DNA of 64,000 bases, taken from the NCBI GenBank assembly GCA_000799755.1, contig JUHI01000024.1, positions 1 to 64,000 on the forward strand, in the 5' to 3' direction. The translations under genes and the position numbers were made by a program. The stretch comes from Martinezella tropici. Lineage in GTDB: Bacteria > Pseudomonadota > Alphaproteobacteria > Rhizobiales > Rhizobiaceae. The notes beneath the pieces were generated by a model, which saw nothing but the letters and a program-made list of their open reading frames with translations, did no database searches and was not told the origin of the DNA. Position 1 is the first letter of the stretch. The number at the start of each line of letters is the position of its first letter. Shown here piece by piece: positions 8,380-17,433 of the stretch.

Positions 8380-9669
8380 TCAGGAGCCCTTGCCGCCGCA
8401 CTTGCCGGTGGTGACGTTGAAGTTGCCGCAGTTCATCGGCATCCGCCAATCCGAGATCAGGTCCTTGCTATCTGGAAGGTAGTCCGACCATTCCTTGCCG
8501 ACCACGGCAGGGGTTTGCGAAACGACATCGAACTGGCCGTTTTCCTGCACTTCGCCGATCAGGACCGGCTTGGTGATGTAGTGGTTCGGCATCATGGTGG
8601 CATAGCCGCCGGTAAGGTTCGGAACGGTCACGCCGACGAGCGCGTCGATCACCTTGTCCGGATCGGTGGTGCCGGCCTTTTCGACGGCCTTCACCCACAT
8701 GTTGAAGCCGATATAGGCGGCTTCCATCGGGTCGTTGGTCACGCGCTTGTCGTTCTTGGTGTAGGCGTGCCATTCCTTGATGAAGGCGGCATTGGCCGGC
8801 GTGTCGACGGACTGGAAATAGTTCCAGGCGGCGAGATGGCCCACAAGCGGCTTGGTGTCGACGCCGGCGAGTTCCTCTTCGCCAACCGAGAAGGCGACGA
8901 CCGGAATGTCCTCGGCCTTGACGCCCTGGTTGCCCAGTTCCTTGTAGAAGGGAACATTGGCGTCGCCGTTGATGGTCGAGACGACAGCCGTCTTCTTGCC
9001 GGCCGAACCGAAGGTCTTGATCTTGGAGACTTCCGTCTGCCAGTCGGAGAAGCCGAACGGCGTGTAGTTGATGATGATGTCCTCGTCCTTAACGCCCCTG
9101 GACTTCAGATAGGCTTCGAGGATCTTATTGGTCGTGCGCGGATACACATAGTCGGTGCCTTCGAGCACCCAGCGCTGCACGCCTTCATTCTTCATCAGAT
9201 AGTCGACGGCCGGGATCGCCTGCTGGTTCGGAGCAGCACCCGTATAAAAGACGTTGCGCTCGGACTCTTCGCCTTCAAACTGCACCGGATAGAACAGGAT
9301 CGAATCCAGTTCCTTGAAGACGGGCAGGACGGACTTGCGCGACACCGAGGTCCAGCAGCCGAAGACAGCAGCGACCTTGTCCTTCTGGATCAGCTCACGT
9401 GCCTTTTCGGCAAAGAGCGGCCAGTCGGAGGCCGGATCGACGACGACGGGCTCGAGCTTCTTGCCGAGAACGCCGCCCTTCTTGTTCTGCTCGTCGATGA
9501 GCATCAGCATGGCATCCTTCAGCGTCGTTTCCGAGATCGCCATGGTGCCGGACAGCGAATGCAGGACGCCGACCTTGATGGTATCGTCGGCTGCGAAGGC
9601 GCCGTGAAATGCGGTGGTGGACATGATGGCGCCAAGCAGCGCGCCGGAGACGAGAGATCTGAATTTCAT
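8380..9669 (-). CDS. urtA: urea ABC transporter substrate-binding protein UrtA
   Basis: This is the periplasmic urea-binding protein, first gene of urtABCDE. The ATG at 9669 is chosen because GAGGGG lies 8 bases upstream; a longer frame adds 15 Arg/Gly-rich codons. It has 429 residues. The signal peptide (MKFRSLVSGALLGAIMS and on) ends near AFAADD. The mature part begins with the type I binding-protein signature IKVGVLHSLSGTMAISE, and contains AVFGCWTSVSRKSVLPVFKE and YPVQFEGEE, both characteristic of UrtA and amide-binding FmdD proteins. A short-chain amide such as formamide as alternative ligand cannot be excluded. The ~230 bases between it and the divergent sensor kinase hold a palindrome likely to control it. 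Confidence 0.95.
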   Translation of the reverse strand: MKFRSLVSGALLGAIMSTTAFHGAFAADDTIKVGVLHSLSGTMAISETTLKDAMLMLIDEQNKKGGVLGKKLEPVVVDPASDWPLFAEKARELIQKDKVAAVFGCWTSVSRKSVLPVFKELDSILFYPVQFEGEESERNVFYTGAAPNQQAIPAVDYLMKNEGVQRWVLEGTDYVYPRTTNKILEAYLKSRGVKDEDIIINYTPFGFSDWQTEVSKIKTFGSAGKKTAVVSTINGDANVPFYKELGNQGVKAEDIPVVAFSVGEEELAGVDTKPLVGHLAAWNYFQSVDTPANAAFIKEWHAYTKNDKRVTNDPMEAAYIGFNMWVKAVEKAGTTDPDKVIDALVGVTVPNLTGGYATMMPNHYITKPVLIGEVQENGQFDVVSQTPAVVGKEWSDYLPDSKDLISDWRMPMNCGNFNVTTGKCGGKGS

Positions 9670-9761
9670 CCGTGGTTCCCCTCTTTTTTGTCTGCCGCAA
9701 CGGCCGGTAAACAAGTATTAACCGTTGCCTTTTGCGACTATCCGGCCGCCTCTTGGGAAAC

Positions 9762-9785
9762 CACATACGTAAAATGACGTAGGTG
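9762..9785. promoter_or_regulatory. TACGT palindrome between urtA and the sensor kinase (candidate response-regulator operator)
   Basis: An imperfect 24-base palindrome has arms CACaTACGT and ACGTAgGTG around a 6-base centre; eight of nine arm positions pair. It lies 93 bases upstream of the urtA ATG and 116 bases upstream of the kinase ATG, the right place to control both divergent units. Dyads of this size suit the NarL/LuxR-type regulator encoded at 13283-14206. Binding is inferred, not shown. Confidence 0.5.
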
Positions 9786-9900
9786 CCGGGGCGAAATGTG
9801 CAGCTTTGGACACGCTGATGCCCTTAAGCACCGTATCGATCCATGTTACGACATCCTTGGACTGCCAGCGTGACTATAGCTGGACGGACGAAGGGCAAGC

Positions 9901-12900
9901 ATGGCTGCGCGGCAACGCATCATTCCGGTAAGACGCGAGTATAATCGCTGGGTCGCGAACCAGACGCTGGAAGACTACGCCCTGCGCTTCACCGCCAAGA
10001 GCGCGCGGCAATTTTCTTCGCAGCGCATCTCGCAAACGGCGATCGGCGCCATATCCTTCCTGGCGCTAGAGGCGATCGGCGGCACGATCACGCTTTCCTA
10101 CGGCACGACGAACGCCTTCTATGCCATCATCGTCGCCAGCCTCGTCATGCTGACGGTTGGCCTGCCGATCAGCCGCTATGCCATCCGCCACGGCGTCGAT
10201 ATCGATCTCCTGACGCGCGGCGCAAGCTTCGGCTATATCGGATCGACCATCACCTCGCTGATCTATGCCAGCTTCACCTTCATGCTGTTTGCGATCGAGG
10301 CGTCTATCATGTCGGGAGCGCTGGAGCTGACGCTCGGCATACCGGTGTGGATCGGCTACATCATCAGCGCCGTCATGGTGATCCCGCTCGTTACGCATGG
10401 CGTTCGTCTCATCAGCCGATTCCAGTTGCTGACGCAGCCCTTCTGGATCGTGCTCAACGTCCTCCCTTTCGTCTTCATCGCCTTTGCCGACTGGGGGAAG
10501 TTCGATCTCTGGCGGGCCTTTGCCGGCCTGCATCACGCAGCCAGCCCATCGGGCACCGCCGCTCCCTTCGGTCTGATCGAATTCGGCGCGGCTTCCGCCG
10601 TCATCCTGGCGCTGATGTCACAGATCGGCGAACAGGCCGATTTCCTGCGCTTCCTGCCGCCTGACGGCCATCGCAAATGGCGTCATCGCCTGGCCGTCTT
10701 TCTGGCCGGCCCAGGATGGGTCATCATCGGCGCACCGAAGCTGCTCGCTGGCTCCTTCCTCGTCGTCTTGACGCTGACCTCGGGCGTGCCGGCCGATCGC
10801 GCCGCCGATCCCGCCCAGATGTATCTGACTGCCTTCGGCTACATGATCCCTTGGCACAATGCCGCGCTACTCCTCATGGCCGCCTTCGTGATGATCTCGC
10901 AGCTGAAGATCAACGTCATGAACGCCTATGCCGGCTCGCTCGCCTGGTCGAACTTCTTTTCGCGGCTGACGCACAGCCATCCCGGGCGCGTGATCTGGCT
11001 GGTCTTCAATGTCGCGATTGCGCTGCTTTTGATGGAGCTCGGCATCTACCGGCTGCTCGAAGAAACGCTCGGCATCTTCTCGATCATCGCCATGGCCTGG
11101 CTCTGTACCGTCTCCGCCGATCTCTTCATCAACAAGCCGCTGGGGCTCGCTCCACCCGGCATCGAATTCAAGCGCGCGCATCTCTACGATATCAATCCGG
11201 TCGGTCTGGGCGCGATGGCACTTTCGGCAACCATTGCCCTCATGGCGCATTTCGGCGCTTTCGGCTCGATCGCGGCATCGCTTGCGCCCTATATTACCCT
11301 GATCGTGGCATTCGTCGCCTCGCCGGCCATCGCCTGGACCACCAAGGGCAAGTATTATCTCGCCCGCAAGCCGCGACAGAGCTGGAAGAACCTCAACACC
11401 ATCACCTGCTCGATCTGCGAGCATCCGTTCGAGCCGGAGGATATGGCCTGGTGCCCGGCCTATGCCGCGCCGATCTGCTCGCTCTGCTGTTCGCTCGACA
11501 GCCGCTGCCATGACATGTGCAAGCCGAAGGCACGGCTCAACACACAGGTCGGGACAGTCGCAAAGACCCTGCTGCCGGAAAGCATCGTCGCCAAGCTCGC
11601 CACGCGCCTCGGCCGCTACGGTATTGCCGTTGCGGTGGCGCTGACCGCCATGGGCGCGATCCTCGCAATGATCGCGCATCAGGTCGGCGCCGCCTCTCCC
11701 GAAACGGCAAGTGTCGTCGATCGAACGATCCTGATCGTCTTCTTCGTCTTTGCCGTGATCGCCGGTGTCGCCTGCTGGTTCTATGTTCTTGCCCATGACA
11801 GCCGCGTGGTTGCGGAGGAGGAGTCCTCGCGCCAGAATACGCTGCTCCTCAAGGAGATCGCGGCGCACAAGAAGACGGACGCCGCCCTGCAGGGCGCCAA
11901 GGAGGCGGCCGAAGCGGCAAACCGCGCCAAAAGCCGCTATGTCGTGGGCTTGAGCCATGAATTGCGCACGCCGCTCAATGCCGTGCTCGGCTATGCGCAA
12001 ATCCTCGAGCGCGACGAGACCATTCCGGCACCTAGGCAATCCTCGCTTAAGGTCATCCGCCGCAGTGCCGAGCATCTGTCGGGTCTGATCGACGGGCTGC
12101 TCGATATTTCGAAGATCGAGGCCGGCCGCCTGCAAGTCTATTCCAACGAGATCAACATCCAGGATTTTCTCGACCAGATCGTCGACATGTTTCACCCGCA
12201 GGCACAGGCCAAAGGCTTGAGTTTCATCCACGAGCGCTCGTCCGCCCTGCCCGACTATGTCCGCACCGACGAGAAGCGGCTGCGGCAGATTCTCGTCAAC
12301 CTGCTCTCCAACGCCATCAAGTTTACCGATGCCGGAACCGTCTGCTTCGAGGTAGGCTATCGCAATCAGGTCGCCACATTCACGGTTTCGGACACTGGCC
12401 GCGGCATCGCCGCAGAGGACCTTACCCGCATTTACGAGCCCTTCCAGCGCGGCGAGGCCGACAGCATCAGGCCGACGCCCGGCCTGGGTCTCGGCCTTAC
12501 CATCACACAGCTGCTGACCAATACGCTCGGCGGCGAGATTTCCGTCTCAAGCGAGAAGGATGTCGGCTCGACGTTCAAGGTGCGCCTGATGTTATCTGCC
12601 GTGATCCGGCCGATGAAGCCGCCGGCGCAGGAACAACGTATCGTCGGCTATGAAGGGCCGCGCCGCACCGTCGTCGTCGTCGACGACAACGAGGATCACC
12701 GCGAAATGATGCGCGAAATCCTATCGCCACTCGATTTTATCGTCCTCACCGCCGCCGGCGGGCCGGACTGCCTGACGCTGATTGAAGGCATCAAGCCCGA
12801 TCTGTTCCTGGTCGACATCTCCATGCCCGGCATGAACGGCTGGCAGCTTGTCTCCCGGCTCAGGGAAAACGGCCAGGCGGCGCCGATCCTGATGCTGTCG

Positions 12901-13281
12901 GCCAATATCGGCGATGCGGCGGCGGCCACTGACAGCGACGATAGCCATAGCGACGCCATCTCCAAGCCCGTCGACATCCGCCAGCTCCGTGACAAGCTTG
13001 CGCTGCATCTCGGATTGAAATGGCTCTATGCCGATTCGGCTGCTCCGCCCGCTACGAAACCGCCGTCACCCCTGAAGAGCCCTGGGATCGAGCATGTGTG
13101 CGAGCTGATGCGCCTCGGCGAGATCGGCTATATCAGGGGGATCGAGGCGAAGCTTGCGGATCTCGCCAAGCTTGACGAAAACAGACCCTTTACCGATGCC
13201 TTGCGCAGCCATGTCCAAGCCTTCGATCTCGAGGGATTTCTAAACATGTTGCGCAGCTTCGACACTGAGAAGGTAGAATAG
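9901..13281 (+). CDS. NCS1-permease-like transporter fused to hybrid sensor histidine kinase
   Basis: The 1126-residue protein joins a transporter to a kinase. Residues ~20-470 form a multi-span domain resembling NCS1 nucleobase/hydantoin permeases (SQTAIGAISFLALEAIGG near the start, KINVMNAYAGSLAWSNFF near 340). Next is a segment with eight cysteines (503, 506, 518, 526, 529, 530, 536, 540; C-x2-C-x11-C-x7-C-x2-CC-x5-C-x3-C) that could bind zinc. Two more membrane helices (~578-600, ~612-635) lead to a helical linker, HisKA with H686 in SHELRTPLN, HATPase with LLSNAIKF (N804) and GLGLGLTI, then a receiver with D972 and K1022 and a C-terminal tail of ~80 residues. The architecture parallels CbrA/CrbS, which use SLC5 transporters, but with an NCS1 fold. 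Its place beside urtABCDE suggests sensing of urea or a related nitrogen compound. The regulator gene follows after one base. Confidence 0.85.
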   Translation: MAARQRIIPVRREYNRWVANQTLEDYALRFTAKSARQFSSQRISQTAIGAISFLALEAIGGTITLSYGTTNAFYAIIVASLVMLTVGLPISRYAIRHGVDIDLLTRGASFGYIGSTITSLIYASFTFMLFAIEASIMSGALELTLGIPVWIGYIISAVMVIPLVTHGVRLISRFQLLTQPFWIVLNVLPFVFIAFADWGKFDLWRAFAGLHHAASPSGTAAPFGLIEFGAASAVILALMSQIGEQADFLRFLPPDGHRKWRHRLAVFLAGPGWVIIGAPKLLAGSFLVVLTLTSGVPADRAADPAQMYLTAFGYMIPWHNAALLLMAAFVMISQLKINVMNAYAGSLAWSNFFSRLTHSHPGRVIWLVFNVAIALLLMELGIYRLLEETLGIFSIIAMAWLCTVSADLFINKPLGLAPPGIEFKRAHLYDINPVGLGAMALSATIALMAHFGAFGSIAASLAPYITLIVAFVASPAIAWTTKGKYYLARKPRQSWKNLNTITCSICEHPFEPEDMAWCPAYAAPICSLCCSLDSRCHDMCKPKARLNTQVGTVAKTLLPESIVAKLATRLGRYGIAVAVALTAMGAILAMIAHQVGAASPETASVVDRTILIVFFVFAVIAGVACWFYVLAHDSRVVAEEESSRQNTLLLKEIAAHKKTDAALQGAKEAAEAANRAKSRYVVGLSHELRTPLNAVLGYAQILERDETIPAPRQSSLKVIRRSAEHLSGLIDGLLDISKIEAGRLQVYSNEINIQDFLDQIVDMFHPQAQAKGLSFIHERSSALPDYVRTDEKRLRQILVNLLSNAIKFTDAGTVCFEVGYRNQVATFTVSDTGRGIAAEDLTRIYEPFQRGEADSIRPTPGLGLGLTITQLLTNTLGGEISVSSEKDVGSTFKVRLMLSAVIRPMKPPAQEQRIVGYEGPRRTVVVVDDNEDHREMMREILSPLDFIVLTAAGGPDCLTLIEGIKPDLFLVDISMPGMNGWQLVSRLRENGQAAPILMLSANIGDAAAATDSDDSHSDAISKPVDIRQLRDKLALHLGLKWLYADSAAPPATKPPSPLKSPGIEHVCELMRLGEIGYIRGIEAKLADLAKLDENRPFTDALRSHVQAFDLEGFLNMLRSFDTEKVE

Positions 13282-13282
13282 A

Positions 13283-14206
13283 TTGGCCGAGCCCACCCAT
13301 CCCCGCGACATAGTCCTGCTGGTGGACGATTCGCCAGAGGCGCTTGGTTTCCTGACCGACGCGCTCGAGCAATCCGGCTTCTCCGTGCTGATCGCCACAT
13401 CCGGGTCGGCGGCGCTCAATATCGTCGAGCGCATCACGCCCGATCTCATCCTGCTTGATGCCGTCATGCCTGTCATGGATGGTTTCGAGACCTGCCGTCG
13501 GCTCAAGGCCAATGCCGGCATTGCCCAGATCCCGGTCGTCTTCATGACCGGGCTCACCGAGACCGAACATGTGGTGCATGCGCTGGAATCGGGTGGCGTC
13601 GACTATCTGACCAAGCCGATCAATATCGACGAACTGCGCGCCCGCATTCGCGTTCATCTACGCAACGCCCGCTCCGCTCAAAGCGCCAGGGTGGCGCTCG
13701 ACGCCGCGGGCCGTCACCTGCTGGCGGTCAAGGGCAGTGGCGCGATCCATTGGTCTACGCCGCAGGCAACTCGCCTCATCAATGCGGCAACCGGCAGCGA
13801 CGACGGCCTTGAGATCGCCTCAAGGCATATCGCAACCTTCATGCTGGAACGCGAACGGCTTGGCCCGGCGCGCGACAATCTTCTTCCCATCGGCAATGGC
13901 GGCCAGACCGCGCTGCAATTCACCTTCCTCGGCGCCATCGGGGCCGACGAATATCTCTTCCGCCTGACGGCCAGTAACCAGAACGCCGACGATGAGACCC
14001 TGCGCCAGAGCTTTTCGTTGACACAACGCGAATCCGAGGTGCTCCTCTGGCTGGCCAAGGGCAAATCGAACCGCGATATTGGGGAAATCCTGGGTCTTTC
14101 TGCCCGCACGGTGAACAAGCATCTGGAACAGATCTATGTGAAGCTCGGCGTCGAGAACCGTGCATCCGCTGCGGTCAAGGCCGCTCATGTTTTGCATCGG
14201 CCCTGA
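13283..14206 (+). CDS. response regulator, receiver plus LuxR/NarL-type HTH
   Basis: This 307-residue protein is the likely partner of the transporter-fused kinase, whose stop lies one base upstream. The start is TTG at 13283. The receiver domain occupies about residues 9-125, with the acidic pair D15-D16 (LLVDDSPE), phospho-acceptor D59 (LILLDAVMPVMDG) and a conserved Lys near 111 (YLTKPI). A middle segment of ~100 residues has no recognised domain. The C-terminal HTH at about 240-300 contains LTQRESEVLLWLAKGKSN and SARTVNKHLEQIYVKLGVEN, the GerE/LuxR signature. It probably binds DNA as a dimer; the TACGT palindrome at 9762-9785 is the best local target. The kinase already carries one receiver, so a phosphorelay or branched control is possible. 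Confidence 0.9.
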   Translation: MAEPTHPRDIVLLVDDSPEALGFLTDALEQSGFSVLIATSGSAALNIVERITPDLILLDAVMPVMDGFETCRRLKANAGIAQIPVVFMTGLTETEHVVHALESGGVDYLTKPINIDELRARIRVHLRNARSAQSARVALDAAGRHLLAVKGSGAIHWSTPQATRLINAATGSDDGLEIASRHIATFMLERERLGPARDNLLPIGNGGQTALQFTFLGAIGADEYLFRLTASNQNADDETLRQSFSLTQRESEVLLWLAKGKSNRDIGEILGLSARTVNKHLEQIYVKLGVENRASAAVKAAHVLHRP

Positions 14207-14426
14207 AGCCAAATCTCATCCAGCAGAACGGACGGAGTTTCCCAGCGACGGAACTGCGATAGAGCCCATTGAGGTTTTCAAGCCAACACACCCTCGCCAG
14301 GCAATCGTCGCTGTCATGTTCTGCGTACGCAAAAAGGCAGCGGCACGACCGCAAATTGATGCTTTCCACCGCCAGCATCCTTGCCGTATCCGTTGACAAG
14401 CGAGATGCAGACGAGAGGATATGGTA

Positions 14427-15224
14427 ATGGCGAAGCCCTTCTACTGGAATGAACTCAACACCTATGATTTCGCCGAGCTCTCGCCCGACACCACGATTGC
14501 GATCCTGCCGATCGCCTCGACGGAACAACACGGTCCGCACCTGCCGATCGCCACCGATGTCGCGATCGCTGAGGGGATGCTGGCGGAACTTAAGGTCCAG
14601 CGCCCGGATGATCTCGATTTCCTCGTGCTGCCGCTGCAGGAGATCGGCAAGGCCAATGAACATGTCTACGGCCCGGGCACGCTCTCGCTGGGTGCGGAGC
14701 TGCTGATCCCGGTCTGGACCGCCATCGGCGCGAAAGTCGCCGAGGCCGGTATCCGCAAGATGGTGATCGTCAACTCCCATGGCGGCAATCTCGATATCAT
14801 GGGCATTGTCGCGCGCGAGCTTCGTGTGCGCCATCAGATGGCCGTGGTCGCGACGCAATGGACCCGCTTCGGCACTCCCGACGGCATGATCGACGAGCAC
14901 GAGCAGCGCTTCGGCATCCATGGCGGTGACGTCGAAACCTCGCTGATGCTGCATTTCCGCCCCGAGCTCGTACGAATGGACAAGGCTCAGAATTTTTCAT
15001 CCAAGGCCGAGTGGATGAAGGAGCATTCGAAATATCTCCAGCCCTTGCCGCCGCATTCGCTTGCCTGGATCGCGCACGACCTCAATCCTAACGGCGTCGT
15101 CGGCAATGCCGCCAACGGCACAGCGGAGAAGGGCGCGCTCATCTGCCGCCACGAGGTCGCAGGCTTCATCGAGATGCTGCGCGATCTGCGCGACTATCCG
15201 CTTGCCAACCTCTATTCGAAATAG
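14427..15224 (+). CDS. creatininase family (creatinine amidohydrolase-like) metallohydrolase
   Basis: This 265-residue enzyme belongs to the creatininase fold, which opens cyclic amides using two metal ions. The start at 14427 is chosen because GAGAGG lies eight bases upstream; an ATG two codons earlier would sit directly on that site. The metal motif STEQHGPHLPIATD gives E33, H35 and D44, matching the order of ligands in creatininase, and NSHGGN supplies the next conserved cluster. The true substrate is uncertain, because family members act on creatinine, other lactams and precursors of cofactors. It lies just before a LysR gene, with which it converges and overlaps by 13 bases, and near an N-heterocycle-type catabolic operon. 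No creatinase (creatine amidinohydrolase) is visible nearby, so creatinine is not a safe call. Confidence 0.85.
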   Translation: MAKPFYWNELNTYDFAELSPDTTIAILPIASTEQHGPHLPIATDVAIAEGMLAELKVQRPDDLDFLVLPLQEIGKANEHVYGPGTLSLGAELLIPVWTAIGAKVAEAGIRKMVIVNSHGGNLDIMGIVARELRVRHQMAVVATQWTRFGTPDGMIDEHEQRFGIHGGDVETSLMLHFRPELVRMDKAQNFSSKAEWMKEHSKYLQPLPPHSLAWIAHDLNPNGVVGNAANGTAEKGALICRHEVAGFIEMLRDLRDYPLANLYSK

Positions 15225-16192
15225 GCGTCCGCGCGTCGTCGCTCGGAGAACGGGATGATATGCCCCTTCCCCTGCAGTTCCTCGACGATCCCGGCCAATT
15301 CCGCGAGCAGGTATTCGACAAAGAGGCTGGTGGCAGCATCGAGCGGTGCGCGCGTGCGGGCAAAGAGCTTCATCGGCTGAGGCCGTGAATGCGGCTCGGC
15401 GATCGGCCGGAACACCAGCTCGCCACGCCGACATTCCGTAATGACGTCAAGCGGATTGAGCAGCGTCAGCCCGGCGCCGCATTTGACCATCTGCTTCAGC
15501 ATTTCCGACGCATTGCTCTCCAGCACAGGCTCGACCTGGACCGAAAGACGTGCCAGCGTCAGATTGATGACGTCCCTAAGGCTGGTGCCGGGCTGCGCCA
15601 GCAGCAGCCGCTCCTCGACCACATCCGCAAGGTTGATCGGCCCCGGTCCGATTAGAGGGTGGCCGGGCGGCAGCACGACGCCGATTGGTATATCGAAATT
15701 GCCGAGGGAACGGATACCAGGTGTCGCGGGTATGTTGAAACCAAGTCCGATATCGACTTCGCCCGACACCACCGGCGCAATGGTCGTCGAGCCGGCATCG
15801 TTGCGCAGCTGGATGAAGACCCTTGGATGTTCGGAGAGAAAGCGCGCGATGATCTCGGGCAAGGGACCGCCAGTAAGCCCGACCGTCGCAACCATCCTGA
15901 CCTTACCGGCCTGCTGCATCTTGAGGCTGCGAATGCGGCCCTCCAGCCGCTCGTAATTTTTGAGAACTTCGCGAATGTGCTCGATGCAGAGCTCTCCCGC
16001 CGCCGTCAGTCGCAACCCGCGCGGCAGGCGCTCGAAGAGCGGCGCACCCATTTCCTCTTCCAGCGCGAGGATCTGTCGGTTGATCGCCGACGAGGCCACA
16101 TTGAGCCGTGCCGCCGCCTTGCGGATCGAGCCGCAGCGAGCGATTTCATGGATGTAGAGAAGCCGTCTTGAATGCAGCATGCGCGTTCCCAT
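15212..16192 (-). CDS. LysR-family transcriptional regulator
   Basis: The 326-residue protein has an N-terminal winged HTH (RRLLYIHEIARCGSIRKAAA, then LNVASSAINRQILALEEE) and a C-terminal periplasmic-binding-like effector domain. The phrase APLFERLPRGLRLTAAGE is the usual LysR linker entry. It is divergent from the ABC/deaminase operon starting at 16365 and converges with the creatininase-like gene, overlapping its 3' end by 13 bases. By the usual LysR arrangement it should control the divergent operon in response to the imported substrate or a breakdown product. A second in-frame ATG four codons downstream (16180) could also be the start. Confidence 0.93.
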   Translation of the reverse strand: MGTRMLHSRRLLYIHEIARCGSIRKAAARLNVASSAINRQILALEEEMGAPLFERLPRGLRLTAAGELCIEHIREVLKNYERLEGRIRSLKMQQAGKVRMVATVGLTGGPLPEIIARFLSEHPRVFIQLRNDAGSTTIAPVVSGEVDIGLGFNIPATPGIRSLGNFDIPIGVVLPPGHPLIGPGPINLADVVEERLLLAQPGTSLRDVINLTLARLSVQVEPVLESNASEMLKQMVKCGAGLTLLNPLDVITECRRGELVFRPIAEPHSRPQPMKLFARTRAPLDAATSLFVEYLLAELAGIVEELQGKGHIIPFSERRRADAYFE

Positions 16193-16241
16193 TGCTTATT
16201 TTTTGCCCAGGCCGCACAATTTAGGCACAGACCCAGGAACA

Positions 16242-16258
16242 GATGCCGAAAAGGCATC
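16242..16258. promoter_or_regulatory. inverted repeat in LysR/ABC divergent promoter region
   Basis: The arms GATGCC and GGCATC pair perfectly around GAAAA. A related GATGC-TTTTCAAA half-site follows about 20 bases later. The repeat lies 50 bases upstream of the LysR ATG and ~106 bases upstream of the binding-protein ATG, where a LysR recognition site is expected. It could alternatively be a short RNA hairpin. Confidence 0.35.
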
Positions 16259-16364
16259 AATGCGCACGAATTTTGATGCTTTTCAAAGCGCAAGGCAACC
16301 GCTCAAATGCAGGAAATGGGCGCCAACAACGACGTCCCATGGCAGATAAAGGGAACAGTCAGCC

Positions 16365-17381
16365 ATGTATAAAGCCTTGAAGACAAAAACATTCTTTGCC
16401 GCCATAGGTCTCGCCGCCACGATCATTTCGACCGAGCCTGCAAGTGCGCTCGACAAAGTCACTTACGGCACGAACTGGCTCGCCCAGGCGGAGCACGGCG
16501 GCTTCTATCAGGCTATTGCCGACGGCACCTACAAAAAATACGGCCTCGACGTCACAATCGTTCAGGGTGGTCCCAACGCCGCCAACCAGGCATTGCTTAT
16601 CTCAGGCAAGCTGGATTTCTACATGGGCAGTCCGCAGCAGGAAATCGATGCGGTCAAGCAGGGTATTCCGATCGTCGATGTCGCAGCGATCTTCCAGAAG
16701 GACCCGCAGGTGCTGATCGCCCATCCGGACGCCGGCGTCGAGAAATTCGAGGATCTCGCCAAACTGCCGACGCTCTTTCTGAGCAAAGACGGCTACGTCA
16801 CCTATTTCGAATGGATGAAGGCGAACTTTCCGGGCTTCAAGGACGAACAATTCAAACCTTATAATTTCAGCCCGACTCCCTTCCTTGCCGACAAACAATC
16901 CGCACAGCAGGGTTACGTAACCTCGGAACCCTATGAGATCGAGAAGCAGGCCGGCTGGAAACCGAAGGTCTTTCTGATCGCCGATGCCGGTTATTCGCCC
17001 TATTCGACGATGATCACAACCCAGAAATCGCTCGTCGACAAGAACCCGGATCTCGTGCAACGCTTCGTCAACGCTTCGATCGAAGGGTGGTACAATTATC
17101 TCTACGGCGACAACAAGGCGGCCAACGAACTGATCAAAAAGGACAATCCGGATATGACGGATGGCCAGATCGCCTATTCCATCGCCCAGATAAAGGAACA
17201 TGGGATCATCGAATCCGGCGACGCCCTCGACAAGGGTATCGGCTGCATCACCGATGCTCATTACAAGAAATTCTTCGATGAGATGGTGCAGATCAAGCTC
17301 TTCGATGCCGACACGGACTACAAGAAGGCCTTCGACACGCAGTTCGCCTGCAAGGGCGTAGGCATGTCGCTAAAGAAGTAG
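16365..17381 (+). CDS. ABC transporter substrate-binding protein, NMT1/THI5-like
   Basis: This 338-residue protein is a periplasmic binding protein of the NMT1/THI5/SsuA type, the group that includes ThiY (formylaminopyrimidine) and SsuA (sulfonates). A signal peptide ends near EPASALDKV. The mature start VTYGTNWLAQAEHGGFYQAI is highly typical of pyrimidine-type members: the W and the AEHGGFYQA run form the ligand pocket in the ThiY/THI5 branch. GGPNAANQALLISGKLDF follows. It begins an operon with an ATPase, one permease and three enzymes, so the ligand is probably the substrate of the downstream deaminase-like enzyme, perhaps a pyrimidine-like ring. The specific ligand is inference. Confidence 0.9.
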   Translation: MYKALKTKTFFAAIGLAATIISTEPASALDKVTYGTNWLAQAEHGGFYQAIADGTYKKYGLDVTIVQGGPNAANQALLISGKLDFYMGSPQQEIDAVKQGIPIVDVAAIFQKDPQVLIAHPDAGVEKFEDLAKLPTLFLSKDGYVTYFEWMKANFPGFKDEQFKPYNFSPTPFLADKQSAQQGYVTSEPYEIEKQAGWKPKVFLIADAGYSPYSTMITTQKSLVDKNPDLVQRFVNASIEGWYNYLYGDNKAANELIKKDNPDMTDGQIAYSIAQIKEHGIIESGDALDKGIGCITDAHYKKFFDEMVQIKLFDADTDYKKAFDTQFACKGVGMSLKK

Positions 17382-17433
17382 GGCTTGGCAACCCTCCCCC
17401 TCGGGGAGGATGGAATCGACAAGGAGCCAAACC

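Noticed and set aside
7861..9777. 638-residue plus-strand frame opposite urtA and urtB
   Set aside because: It is antisense to two clearly recognised urea-transporter genes, lacks any domain and has the Arg/His/Gly-rich composition of a shadow in GC-rich DNA.
14427..15224. Functional creatinine pathway
   Set aside because: No creatinase, sarcosine oxidase or creatine transporter is visible; only the family-level assignment is safe.
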